42,307 bases of DNA, taken from the NCBI GenBank assembly GCA_905198825.1, contig CAJKEF010000001.1:1-42307 (forward strand). The letters run 5' to 3'. Position 1 is the first letter of the stretch, and every line of letters starts with the position of its first letter. The position numbers and the translations under genes were made by a program. The notes beneath the pieces were generated by a model that was not told the origin of the DNA, ran no database searches, and saw only the letters and a program-made list of their open reading frames with translations. This stretch comes from an uncultured Collinsella sp. (lineage in GTDB: Bacteria; Actinomycetota; Coriobacteriia; Coriobacteriales; Coriobacteriaceae). Shown piece by piece: positions 8,011-15,300 of this stretch.

Positions 8011-8020
8011 TTGCATTTCT

Positions 8021-8043
8021 GGACCGTTTAGGCGGTCCTTTTT
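8021..8043 (+). terminator. Terminator-like hairpin between tRNA-Gly and tRNA-Cys
   Basis: Stem GGACCG-tttagg-CGGTCC followed by TTTTTC. The tRNA-Cys begins two bases later with no room for a promoter, so read-through or processing is implied. Confidence 0.6.
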
Positions 8044-8044
8044 C

Positions 8045-8118
8045 GGCGAAGTGGCCAAGTGGTAAGGCAGAGGCCTGCAAAGCCTTTACCCCCGGTTCGA
8101 ATCCGGGCTTCGCCTCCA
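8045..8118 (+). tRNA. tRNA-Cys (GCA)
   Basis: Acceptor GGCGAAG pairs with CTTCGCC, CCA is encoded, and the anticodon loop CTGCAAA gives GCA. The T-loop GGTTCGAATCC is standard. Confidence 0.95.
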
Positions 8119-8127
8119 GGCAACATC

Positions 8128-8154
8128 CGGGCGCTCCGGCGCCCGTTTTGTTTT
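8128..8154 (+). terminator. Terminator-like hairpin between tRNA-Cys and tRNA-Gly
   Basis: Perfect stem CGGGCGC-tccg-GCGCCCG followed by TTTTGTTTT. The next tRNA starts at 8161, seven bases after the T-tract. Confidence 0.7.
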
Positions 8155-8160
8155 ACATAT

Positions 8161-8236
8161 GCGGACATGGCTCAGTTGGTAGAGCACAACCTTGCCAAGG
8201 TTGGGGTCGCGGGTTCGAGCCCCGTTGTCCGCTCCA
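8161..8236 (+). tRNA. tRNA-Gly (GCC), copy 2
   Basis: Identical in sequence to the copies at 7935 and 10290, including the encoded CCA. Third member of the Gly-Cys-Gly cluster. Confidence 0.96.
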
Positions 8237-8244
8237 AGCGCAAC

Positions 8245-8276
8245 AGCCCGACTACCACGGTAGCCGGGCTTTTTTA
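8245..8276 (+). terminator. Terminator of the tRNA-Gly/Cys/Gly cluster
   Basis: Stem AGCCCGaCTACC-ac-GGTAGcCGGGCT followed by TTTTTTATG. The stem has one internal mismatch. Confidence 0.85.
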
Positions 8277-8360
8277 TGCTCATCGCCCGGGCTCGAACCC
8301 GAGAGGGAGCGAGCGTTTTGGGGCGTGGCTGTGGCGTTGTTTGCCGCGAATGTCCGCTTT

Positions 8361-8413
8361 GGGCGTATCATCGTGGGCATCTCGCATAACCTCGTTGCAA
8401 GGGAGATACGCCC
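8361..8413 (+). promoter_or_regulatory. Inverted repeat flanking the RBS of the alpha-glucosidase gene
   Basis: GGGCGTATC (8361-8369) is perfectly complementary to GATACGCCC (8405-8413). The right arm touches the Shine-Dalgarno GGGAG and ends one base before the ATG at 8415. This could be a translational hairpin or a repressor operator; no terminator is implied. Confidence 0.45.
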
Positions 8414-8414
8414 C

Positions 8415-10148
8415 ATGGCTACAGAAAAGTCTTCTTCGCGCTCATGGATGTCCGACGCCGCGATCTATCAGATCTACCCGCGCTCGTTTAAGGATTCGAC
8501 TGGTTCGGGTCTGGGCGATATCGCGGGCATTACCCAGAAGATGGACTATCTTGAGCGGCTGGGTATCGAGGCCATCTGGCTGAGCCCGTTTTACCCATCG
8601 CCTCTTGTCGATGGTGGCTATGATGTGGCGGACTACTGCGATGTCGATCCACGTCTCGGCTCGCTTGACGACTTCGATGACATGATCGCTGCGGCTCACG
8701 CGCGCGGCATCAAGGTCATCGTCGACATCGTGCCCAACCATTCATCCAGCCAGCACCCCTGGTTCAAAGCCGCTCTTGCCGCCGGCCCCGGATCGCCCGA
8801 GCGCGCCCGTTATATCTTCCGCGATGGTCGCGGCGAGCATGGCGAGCTGCCTCCCACCAATTGGAATGCCAACTTTGGCGGCCCCGCATGGACGCGTGTT
8901 GCGGACGGTCAGTGGTATCTGCACATGTTTACGCCCGAGCAGCCGGACTTTGACTGGTCATGCCCCGAGGTTCATGCGCTCTTTTGCGACGTCCTGGCGT
9001 TTTGGAGCGATCGAGGCGTCGACGGCTTTCGCATTGATGTGGCGCAGGGTCTCGCCAAGGATCTCGACCGCGATGACCTCGACCGGTGGCATCTCGCCGA
9101 GGGCGATGACATGGTTGACGACGGCACCCATCCGCTGTGGGACCGCAATGAGGTCCACGAGATCTATCGCGAGTGGCGCCGCGTGTTCGACCGCTATAAT
9201 CCGCCGCGCAGTGCCGTTGCCGAGGCGTGGGTGCTGCCCGAGCGCCAGTATCTCTACGCGCGTCCCAGCGAGCTTGGCCAGACATTCAACTTTGAGTTTG
9301 CCAAGGCCACTTGGACCTATGATGACATGCACACTGCAATCGAGAAGGGCTTGAAGGCAGCCGTCGAATCCGATTCCGCCTCGACCTGGGTACTCTCCAA
9401 CCACGACGTGCCGCGCGTGGCGACGCGCTATGCCCTGCCGCAAATCAAGGCGACGCGCTACCACCAGATTGCGCTCGACTGGCTCTTGCGCGACGGGTCG
9501 TCTTATGACGAGGACCGTGAACTCGGCGAGCGCCGCGCGCGGGCGGCCCTTTTGCTTGAACTGGCGCTTCCGGGCTCGGCATACGTGTATCAGGGTGAGG
9601 AGCTCGGCCTTTTTGAGGTGGCTGATATCCCGTGGGCTGCACTCGAAGACCCTACTGCGACCAATACGCACGGACCGAAGCGCGAGAAGGGGCGCGACGG
9701 CTGTCGTGTGCCCCTGCCGTGGATAGCGGCGGACGATCCCGCGCAGGGCGGATCGTTTGGGTTTTCGCCGGCGGACGCCGATGTGGCGCCCCATCTGCCA
9801 CAGCCTGCATGGTTTTCCGATTACGCTGCCGATAGGGAAGAGGCGGACCCGACATCGATGCTTGCGCTCTATCGTGACGCCCTCTGGCTGCGGCGCAAAC
9901 TGCGCGGGTGTACCAACGATCTTTCGTGGCTCGATCTTGACGGGCGCACCGGTCTTGCGGATGGTGCCGAGGGCGCTGAGGGCGGCGTCATCGCCTATCG
10001 CCGTGACAACGGCTGGGCGTGTGTGACGAACTTTGGTGCAGCACCCGTGGAGCTGCCGGCGGGCAGGGTCCTGCTCGCCTCATCACCGCTTGCAGACGGC
10101 AGACTCGCGCAGGACAGCTCTGCTTGGATCATGCTCGGTGAGATGTAG
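8415..10148 (+). CDS. Alpha-glucosidase, glycoside hydrolase family 13
   Basis: A cytoplasmic 577-residue GH13 enzyme that hydrolyses short alpha-glucosides such as maltose or isomaltose. The conserved regions are DIVPNHSS near 104, GFRIDVAQ with the nucleophile Asp208, AVAEAW with the acid Glu270, and LSNHDVPR with Asp331. It opens AIYQIYPRSFKDSTGSGLGD, typical of oligo-1,6-glucosidase or alpha-glucosidase, and has no signal peptide. ATG at 8415 follows GGGAG; open frame upstream only runs through tRNA genes. It is flanked by tRNA clusters and has no sugar transporter nearby, so the exact substrate is not settled. Confidence 0.9.
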   Translation: MATEKSSSRSWMSDAAIYQIYPRSFKDSTGSGLGDIAGITQKMDYLERLGIEAIWLSPFYPSPLVDGGYDVADYCDVDPRLGSLDDFDDMIAAAHARGIKVIVDIVPNHSSSQHPWFKAALAAGPGSPERARYIFRDGRGEHGELPPTNWNANFGGPAWTRVADGQWYLHMFTPEQPDFDWSCPEVHALFCDVLAFWSDRGVDGFRIDVAQGLAKDLDRDDLDRWHLAEGDDMVDDGTHPLWDRNEVHEIYREWRRVFDRYNPPRSAVAEAWVLPERQYLYARPSELGQTFNFEFAKATWTYDDMHTAIEKGLKAAVESDSASTWVLSNHDVPRVATRYALPQIKATRYHQIALDWLLRDGSSYDEDRELGERRARAALLLELALPGSAYVYQGEELGLFEVADIPWAALEDPTATNTHGPKREKGRDGCRVPLPWIAADDPAQGGSFGFSPADADVAPHLPQPAWFSDYAADREEADPTSMLALYRDALWLRRKLRGCTNDLSWLDLDGRTGLADGAEGAEGGVIAYRRDNGWACVTNFGAAPVELPAGRVLLASSPLADGRLAQDSSAWIMLGEM

Positions 10149-10230
10149 GTGCCTCTTGCGGAGAGTTTGCGTTTGCCTGTACCTTCCGCGGCGGCTGATG
10201 CCCTCGCGAGGCTCGCGAGGGCGTCGCAAA

Positions 10231-10277
10231 ACTTTTCAAAAAAAGTTCTTGCATAGGATGCGGGCATCACGTAAGAT
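10231..10277 (+). promoter_or_regulatory. Promoter of tRNA-Gly/tRNA-Val
   Basis: TTGCAT at 10249-10254, a 17-base spacer and TAAGAT at 10272-10277. A near-palindromic ACTTTT-cAAAA-AAAGT stretch (10231-10246) sits just upstream, as at the other two tRNA promoters. Confidence 0.72.
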
Positions 10278-10289
10278 TAATCCTCGTAA

Positions 10290-10365
10290 GCGGACATGGC
10301 TCAGTTGGTAGAGCACAACCTTGCCAAGGTTGGGGTCGCGGGTTCGAGCCCCGTTGTCCGCTCCA
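10290..10365 (+). tRNA. tRNA-Gly (GCC), copy 3
   Basis: Identical to the copies at 7935 and 8161. Acceptor GCGGACA/TGTCCGC, anticodon GCC and CCA are present. tRNA-Val follows after three bases. Confidence 0.96.
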
Positions 10366-10368
10366 TTT

Positions 10369-10443
10369 GGGCGTTTAGCTCAGGGGGAGAGCGCTTCCCT
10401 GACACGGAAGAGGTCAGAAGTTCAAATCTTCTAACGCCCACCA
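10369..10443 (+). tRNA. tRNA-Val (GAC)
   Basis: Acceptor GGGCGTT pairs with AACGCCC, CCA is encoded, and the anticodon loop CTGACAC between CTTCC and GGAAG gives GAC. Confidence 0.94.
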
Positions 10444-10451
10444 AATGTTCG

Positions 10452-10483
10452 CAGTCCAGAGGCTTTGCTTCTGGACTGTTTTG
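10452..10483 (+). terminator. Terminator after tRNA-Val
   Basis: Stem CAGTCCAGA pairs with TCTGGACTG, followed by TTTTG. Confidence 0.8.
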
Positions 10484-10593
10484 CTATAAATACACATGAT
10501 ATGTCATCAAATTATCGACAACGGCCGCTTTTCCACGACGTAATTGCTGCTCAGCATAATTTGTCGCTAATTGCCTCTTGGTCTCGTGGGGAG

Positions 10594-11232
10594 ATGATTA
10601 TTTTGATCATAACCGTGCACGTCGCCCGCGTTTCTATGGTCGATCCCCGTGCGATCATTGATCTTGCGCCGATGGCACCTCATTATGCCGCTCGCGCCCT
10701 AAACGATGACCTTCCGATTTCTGCTCGCCGAGAGGCTGCCGGTGTGGGTGCGCTTCTTCGTGACGTTTTGGGTGTCTACGAGGATACGCAGCTTGTGCGC
10801 TCTTCATTTGGCAAACCTGAACTTGCTGACGCTAACGCCCCCTCCATCTCGATTTCGCATGCCGCCGGTACGGTCGTTCTTGCTGTTTCTGAGGCCGCGC
10901 AGTTATCTGGAGGACCTATAGGCGTAGATATTGAGTCGATGGATGAGGTATCGCCCCTGGCGGTTAGTCGAATGGCAACTACCGAGGAGCGTGCATGGAT
11001 TGACGCGGTGGGCAATCGGCGGGAACGTTGCCGTCGCATGTGTCAGGTATGGACACGCATCGAAGCCGTTCTCAAAGCGCAGGGGAGCGGTTTTTCGGTT
11101 GATCCCGGCAAGGACGGACTGCCTGACGGCTGGAAGGTTTCGTTCGCCGAATACGATGGCAGCGTCATCTCGTGCGCAGCGCGTTTCGTGCCCCAAATTG
11201 TCCTCAAAGAGCATATCTTTCATGTAGGATAG
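10594..11232 (+). CDS. Sfp-type 4'-phosphopantetheinyl transferase
   Basis: Transfers phosphopantetheine from CoA to a carrier-protein serine. The 212-residue protein shows the family order: FGKPEL near 73, ISISHAAGTVVLAVS near 85-99, GVDIE at 110-114 (Mg-binding acids), and WTRIEAVLKAQGSGF from Trp153. In the last motif the usual Lys of W-x-x-K-E-A is Ile156, which is odd. ATG at 10594 is very close to GGGGAG, so a downstream start (TTG 10603 or GTG 10612) is possible. The TetR gene follows after 27 bases and a carrier-protein operon lies about 1 kb downstream, which makes that carrier the likely client. Confidence 0.82.
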   Translation: MIILIITVHVARVSMVDPRAIIDLAPMAPHYAARALNDDLPISARREAAGVGALLRDVLGVYEDTQLVRSSFGKPELADANAPSISISHAAGTVVLAVSEAAQLSGGPIGVDIESMDEVSPLAVSRMATTEERAWIDAVGNRRERCRRMCQVWTRIEAVLKAQGSGFSVDPGKDGLPDGWKVSFAEYDGSVISCAARFVPQIVLKEHIFHVG

Positions 11233-11259
11233 GGCTGATTGCCAACAGGGGAGACTGTT

Positions 11260-11877
11260 ATGCCGCTAGATGCAAAGAACGATATCAGCGCCCGCATCGA
11301 GGATGCCGTTTTTGAGCTTATGGGGACGACGCCGGTACAGGCGATCAAGGTGACCGATGTGCTGAGGCTCGCGCACACCTCGAAATCGACGTTTTACCGC
11401 TGCTATCGTTCTGTTGACGACGTTGTTAAGCGATTTGAGGACGATCTGCTCCAGAACATGCAAGATATTAACGACGTTGCCCTTGAGGCGCGCTTTGGTG
11501 ACGCTCAGCTCGATCCGACGCCGACGATGATCAAGCGTATGGAGATCTTGCAGCGCAATCGTTCGAAGGTGCTCGCGCTCAACAGTGAAAACGGGGACCC
11601 CGTGTTCACGCATAAGGCTACGATTTTTATGCATGAGTATTTTCGCGACCGTTTGCGCTCAACGTTTTCTGACGAGACCGATTTTGACCTGTATCTGGCC
11701 TTTGCGCTCGCAGGACATCACAACCTTGTCCAGTATTGGCTCGAGGTCCGTCCCGATTTGGAGGCGCGCACCGTTGCTGCCGCGCTCAATCGCATGTTCT
11801 ATGCGCCGCTGTTTGTCGACGATGCGTCGCGCCACTGGCACCCACGCATCCCCGATTTTGAAAACCCGCTCGGGTGA
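11260..11877 (+). CDS. TetR family transcriptional regulator
   Basis: A 205-residue regulator with an N-terminal TetR helix-turn-helix (ISARIEDAVFELM then VTDVLRLAHTSKSTFYRCYRSVDDVV, about residues 10-55) and a helical C-terminal ligand domain. ATG at 11260 follows GGGGAG. It lies directly behind the phosphopantetheinyl transferase gene, probably co-transcribed, and is followed by a strong terminator. The palindrome at 12076-12093, in the next promoter region, is a candidate operator, so it may control the thiolase/carrier operon. Confidence 0.85.
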   Translation: MPLDAKNDISARIEDAVFELMGTTPVQAIKVTDVLRLAHTSKSTFYRCYRSVDDVVKRFEDDLLQNMQDINDVALEARFGDAQLDPTPTMIKRMEILQRNRSKVLALNSENGDPVFTHKATIFMHEYFRDRLRSTFSDETDFDLYLAFALAGHHNLVQYWLEVRPDLEARTVAAALNRMFYAPLFVDDASRHWHPRIPDFENPLG

Positions 11878-11983
11878 ACGGCTGATTTTTAGGGATGAAC
11901 GGTTGCATAGGTTGCGGATTCAGAACAATCCGGCCCTATAAATCGATTTAAGTATGGCCATTTATCTGCTATTTGGAACGCCT

Positions 11984-12027
11984 AGCCCCGATATATCCCA
12001 TATGATGGGACATATCGGGGCTTTTTG
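11984..12027 (+). terminator. Terminator after the TetR gene
   Basis: A long stem AGCCCCGATAT-a-TCCCA paired with TGGGA-c-ATATCGGGGCT, followed by TTTTTGT. It separates the regulator pair from the operon downstream. Confidence 0.88.
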
Positions 12028-12040
12028 TCTCACGCGTCTC

Positions 12041-12093
12041 GTTTAACCCCTCGTAAACTAAAGCTACGTTCAAAAGAACCACTGCAGTAGTTC
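12041..12093 (+). promoter_or_regulatory. Candidate promoter and operator of the thiolase/carrier operon
   Basis: TTTAAC at 12042-12047, a 17-base spacer and TACGTT at 12065-12070 form a plausible but weak promoter. Just after it lies GAACCACTGCAGTAGTTC (12076-12093), an 18-base palindrome matching at 16 positions, placed where a repressor would block transcription start. A second small inverted repeat, GTTTA/TAAAC, spans 12041-12058. Confidence 0.45.
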
Positions 12094-12113
12094 AACGTGT
12101 GACGGCACAGAAA

Positions 12114-12147
12114 AGCCGCGAGCGCTCTCTCACCTTCGCTCGCGGCT
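12114..12147. repeat. Hairpin in the operon leader
   Basis: An 11-bp perfect stem, AGCCGCGAGCG (12114-12124) with CGCTCGCGGCT (12137-12147). No T-run follows on the plus strand. It lies about 70 bases before the first gene and could be a leader-RNA structure. Confidence 0.6.
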
Positions 12148-12219
12148 GGACTGCGCCATCATTCCGTACACCTTCACATGATTAGGATGTGATATTCAGT
12201 GGTTACGCTCGGAAAAAAC

Positions 12220-13485
12220 ATGCGCAGCGTCTCTATTGTAGGCGTAGGCTGCACCCCGTTCAAGGATTTTGAGGAGCATCCCGAGACCCAGGGCATTGGC
12301 GAGGGCGAGGCGTTTGGCTATGCGGCCCTCGAGGCAATTGCCGATGCCGGTCTTGAGCCCCGCGATATCGACTTTTTCTATCACGGCAGCGCCAATCCGT
12401 ATCTCGTTGGCGATTGCATTACCCCAAACATGCAGGTTGCCGATTGGTTTGGCGTTCGTGCCAAGGGCTCTGTCCATCATTCCGAGGCTTGCTGCACGGG
12501 CTACGTCGCCCTTGAGCAGGCCGTGATGGCAGTCGCCTCCGGTGCCTACGATGTTGTCCTTACGGGTGCCTGCGATTTGGCTTCGACGCTTCCCGTTGAG
12601 CATATGCCCTCCCATATTCGTCGGGACTTTACGCTCGACGTCATGATTCCCTCGCTCGATAAAATCTATGACCGCGCTTATGGTCGCCCGCTCGATGGCG
12701 CCTTTGGCGTGTCGTTCGACAACTGGATCAACGAGTATTCGATGCAGTACGACCTTACCGCCGATCAGATCGATGACGCCCTGAACGGCCTTACCAAGAG
12801 CCTTCGCCGCGGTGCCGTCCTGAATCCCCTTGCCTGGTACGAGACCACGGTCGAGCAGGATGCGGCCGCCAACGGCTTTGATACCGCCGACGAGTATCTC
12901 AAGAGCATGTACAACCCGCGCGTTACGCAGTACCTGCGCGTTACCGGCTTTGAGAAGAAGTGCGACGGTGCCGCCGCTGTTGTCGTAATGCCCACGGAGA
13001 AGGCCAAGGCCATGGGTGTCCCGTATGCACCTATCGAGGTTCTGGGTACGGGCGCCTCTGCGGTCGAGGCCGGTCTGCTCCATAACGAGCACTGGGCTAC
13101 CAAGGTGGCCGCCAAGCAGGTCTATGACCTTACTGGCGTGAGCCCGGATGAAATTGATCTGTTTATGTGCAACGACTTCTTCCTGGCTTCTGAGATCGTT
13201 TCGGCCGAGGAGTGCGGCTATATCCCGCGCGGCGAGGCTTGGAAGTATGCGATTGACGGCCGTACTGCATTTGATGGCGATAAGCCCATCAACCCGCACG
13301 GTGGCCGTTGCAACTTCGGTCACGCTCATGGCGCATCCGGCATCGCCGATATTGTCGAGGCCGTCAAGCAGATGCGTGGCGTCGCCGGTGCAACCCAGAT
13401 GAAGAAGGTTCCCGAGACGGCTTTCCTGCGCGGTTTTGGCGGTTCTCAGAACGTGCGCTGCCAGATCCTTCGTACCGTCGCGTAG
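12220..13485 (+). CDS. Thiolase-fold acyltransferase (SCP-x/PhlC-like)
   Basis: A 421-residue thiolase-superfamily enzyme that makes or breaks a carbon-carbon bond through an acyl-cysteine. The N-terminus SIVGVGCTPF is typical of SCP-x thiolases. The nucleophile is the first Cys of SEACCTGYVALEQA (Cys91). The C-terminal catalytic region reads NPHGGRCNFGHAHGASG, but the second thiolase cysteine (CxG) appears replaced by GFGGSQN, as in SCP-x and PhlC-type proteins. ATG at 12220 gives the usual N-terminus; a GTG at 12199 is possible. The DUF35 gene follows after 38 bases; thiolase-DUF35 pairs form complexes in known systems such as PhlBC. Substrate unknown. Confidence 0.82.
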   Translation: MRSVSIVGVGCTPFKDFEEHPETQGIGEGEAFGYAALEAIADAGLEPRDIDFFYHGSANPYLVGDCITPNMQVADWFGVRAKGSVHHSEACCTGYVALEQAVMAVASGAYDVVLTGACDLASTLPVEHMPSHIRRDFTLDVMIPSLDKIYDRAYGRPLDGAFGVSFDNWINEYSMQYDLTADQIDDALNGLTKSLRRGAVLNPLAWYETTVEQDAAANGFDTADEYLKSMYNPRVTQYLRVTGFEKKCDGAAAVVVMPTEKAKAMGVPYAPIEVLGTGASAVEAGLLHNEHWATKVAAKQVYDLTGVSPDEIDLFMCNDFFLASEIVSAEECGYIPRGEAWKYAIDGRTAFDGDKPINPHGGRCNFGHAHGASGIADIVEAVKQMRGVAGATQMKKVPETAFLRGFGGSQNVRCQILRTVA

Positions 13486-13523
13486 TCGACCGCGGTTTTC
13501 GATTTCCCATAAGGAGTATTCTC

Positions 13524-13946
13524 ATGCAACTCAAAGATATGGAGCCCGTGGTCAAGAAGTTTTACACGGGTCTTGAAGAGGGCATCTATTGGGCGCGCCA
13601 GTGCCCCGAGTGCGGAGCCGTCGAGTTTCCGCCTCACCTTGCCTGCAATGCCTGCGGCTACCACAAGACCGATTGGGTCCAGGTTTCCGGTCACGGCCAT
13701 CTGATCGATTTTACCCTGCCTGGTCCGCAGAACGACAAGCCCTACCTCAAGGAGTATGGCAAGTACGCTTACGGCGCCGTCGATATCGACGAGGGTTCTC
13801 AGTACACCTACGTCATCTACGGCATTACCAAGAAGAAGGCCCCCGAGATTCGCGCCAAACTCATGGCGGGCGAGACCGTTGGCGTCCATGCCAAGGTCAT
13901 AGACCGTCCGGGCTACAAAGAGCTTACGTTCGAGCTTGACGACTAA
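13524..13946 (+). CDS. DUF35 Zn-ribbon/OB-fold protein, thiolase partner
   Basis: A 140-residue protein with a four-cysteine zinc ribbon (CPECG and CNACG, about residues 27-45) followed by an OB-fold (GHGHLIDFTLPG through YVIYGITKKKAPEI). This family binds thiolase-fold enzymes and is thought to hold or shuttle the acyl carrier substrate. It is preceded by AAGGAG and the ATG at 13524. A terminator-like hairpin separates it from the carrier protein gene, so the thiolase and DUF35 may be made in excess of the downstream products. Confidence 0.88.
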   Translation: MQLKDMEPVVKKFYTGLEEGIYWARQCPECGAVEFPPHLACNACGYHKTDWVQVSGHGHLIDFTLPGPQNDKPYLKEYGKYAYGAVDIDEGSQYTYVIYGITKKKAPEIRAKLMAGETVGVHAKVIDRPGYKELTFELDD

Positions 13947-13981
13947 GTTTTCACCCTTGTAACAATTCGATTCCTCTCTTA

Positions 13982-14031
13982 GGCCACGGCGGGACCCATG
14001 TCTCCAGCCCGCCGTGGTCGCCCCTCTTTTT
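13982..14031 (+). terminator. Internal terminator/attenuator before the carrier protein gene
   Basis: Stem GGCCACGGCGGG (13982-13993) with CCCGCCGTGG (14008-14017), followed by CCCCTCTTTTTATC. It lies inside an apparent operon, just before the Shine-Dalgarno AGAAAGG of the next gene, suggesting partial read-through. Confidence 0.65.
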
Positions 14032-14050
14032 ATCTTAGAAAGGCTTTGCC

Positions 14051-14284
14051 ATGAACGAAGAACTCACTCAGCAGATCTGCGATTTTGCCAAGTCCGCCTA
14101 CAACTATGACGGCGATGTGACCCCCGAGACGACGTTCGAGACCCTGGGCAAGGGCTCGATGAAGATGATCGCCCTGACGTCCATGATCGAGAACGAGCTC
14201 GATGCCGAGGTTCCCGTTCGCGAGGTCATGGTCATGAAGACCATCGGCGAGCTTATCGAGCGCACTGCCGAAGAGATGGAGTAA
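14051..14284 (+). CDS. Acyl carrier protein-like protein
   Basis: A 77-residue acidic helical protein with carrier-protein layout. The expected attachment serine is Ser36 in FETLGKGSMKMIALTSMIEN; the surrounding GSMK replaces the usual DSL. The later segment ENELDAEVPVREVMVMKTIGELI matches helix II-III of carrier proteins. ATG at 14051 follows AGAAAGG. It lies between the thiolase/DUF35 pair and the phosphate acyltransferase (5-base gap), and a phosphopantetheinyl transferase is encoded upstream. This looks like a dedicated carrier rather than the fatty-acid one, though its loading is not proven by sequence. Confidence 0.82.
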   Translation: MNEELTQQICDFAKSAYNYDGDVTPETTFETLGKGSMKMIALTSMIENELDAEVPVREVMVMKTIGELIERTAEEME

Positions 14285-14289
14285 CTGCC

Positions 14290-15297
14290 ATGGACCTGAT
14301 GCAGACCCTGCGCGAGCAGGCTGCCGCCAAGCCTATGCGCGTTGCTTTTCCCGAGGGCGAAAACGAGACCATGATGCAGGCGGTCGCAAAGATCGCCGCC
14401 GAGCATCTTGCCGAATGTGTGCTGGTCGGCGACGGCGGTAAGCTCAAGGAGCTTGCCGATGAGCGCGGCATCTCCCTTGACGGCATCGAGATTGTCGATG
14501 TGACCGACGAGGAGGCGAACGCCGCTTGTTGCGAGCGCTACCTTTCTCATCCGGATTGCAAGTTTAAGCCCAAGGGCGCTGCGCGCCGTATGACGCGTCC
14601 GCTTGAGCGCGCCCTGATTTTGCAGGTACTCGGCGATGTCGACGTTATGTTCGCCGGTATCGATAACGCTACGGGCGATATCATCCTGGCGGGTCAGACC
14701 ATCGTCGGTCTTGCTGACGGGGTGGACACCGTGAGCTCGTGCGGTATCGCCGACATTCCCAACTGGAACGGCGGCGAAGGTGGCCTTTTGGCTTTTGGCG
14801 ATTCTGCCGTTTGCGTTGACCCCACGAGCGAGGAGCTTGCCTCGATCGCGATTTCGTCGAGCGAAACGGTACGCTCGCTGACCGGATGGGATATCCGTTG
14901 CGCGCTGCTTTCGCATTCAACTGACGGTTCGATGGACAATGAGCTTGTCGAAAAGGTGCGTCGTGCTCGCGAGATTGCCAACGATCGCCGTCCCGACCTG
15001 GCCATCGACGGTGAGTTCCAGTTTGATTCGGCGATTAACCCCAAGGTTGCGGCCAAGAAGGTTCATCGTGAGTCCGCTGTTGCGGGCCAGGCCAACGTGG
15101 TCATCTGGCCCGATATCAACGTGGGCAATATCGGCGTCAAGATTATCCAGAATTTGACCGGCGCCAATGCTTACGGCCCCATGCTTCAGGGCTTCAAGAA
15201 GATCGTGTGCGATTGCTCGCGCTCTGCGCCCGTCGATGAGATCGTCGGCAACGTGGTGATGAGCTGCGTGCGCGCCCAGGCGCTTAAGGAGGCTTAA
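14290..15297 (+). CDS. Phosphate acyltransferase (Pta/Ptb family)
   Basis: Transfers an acyl group between a thiol carrier (usually CoA) and phosphate. The 335-residue length fits short Pta/Ptb enzymes. Family motifs are present: ALLSHSTDGS near 200, DGEFQFDSAINP near 240, ANVVIWPDINVGNIGVKI near 265 and CSRSAPVDEI near 312. It starts 5 bases after the carrier protein gene and ends 3 bases before the kinase gene, so the acyl-phosphate probably passes directly to that kinase. Whether the donor is acyl-CoA or the acyl carrier protein is open. Confidence 0.88.
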   Translation: MDLMQTLREQAAAKPMRVAFPEGENETMMQAVAKIAAEHLAECVLVGDGGKLKELADERGISLDGIEIVDVTDEEANAACCERYLSHPDCKFKPKGAARRMTRPLERALILQVLGDVDVMFAGIDNATGDIILAGQTIVGLADGVDTVSSCGIADIPNWNGGEGGLLAFGDSAVCVDPTSEELASIAISSSETVRSLTGWDIRCALLSHSTDGSMDNELVEKVRRAREIANDRRPDLAIDGEFQFDSAINPKVAAKKVHRESAVAGQANVVIWPDINVGNIGVKIIQNLTGANAYGPMLQGFKKIVCDCSRSAPVDEIVGNVVMSCVRAQALKEA

Positions 15298-15300
15298 GGC

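Noticed and set aside
8086..8283. Minus-strand 65-codon frame over the tRNA-Cys/Gly genes
   Set aside because: Antisense to tRNA genes; such frames are a common annotation artefact.
7941..8414. Upstream extension of the alpha-glucosidase frame
   Set aside because: It reads straight through tRNA genes and terminators. The ATG at 8415 has the RBS and the family N-terminus.
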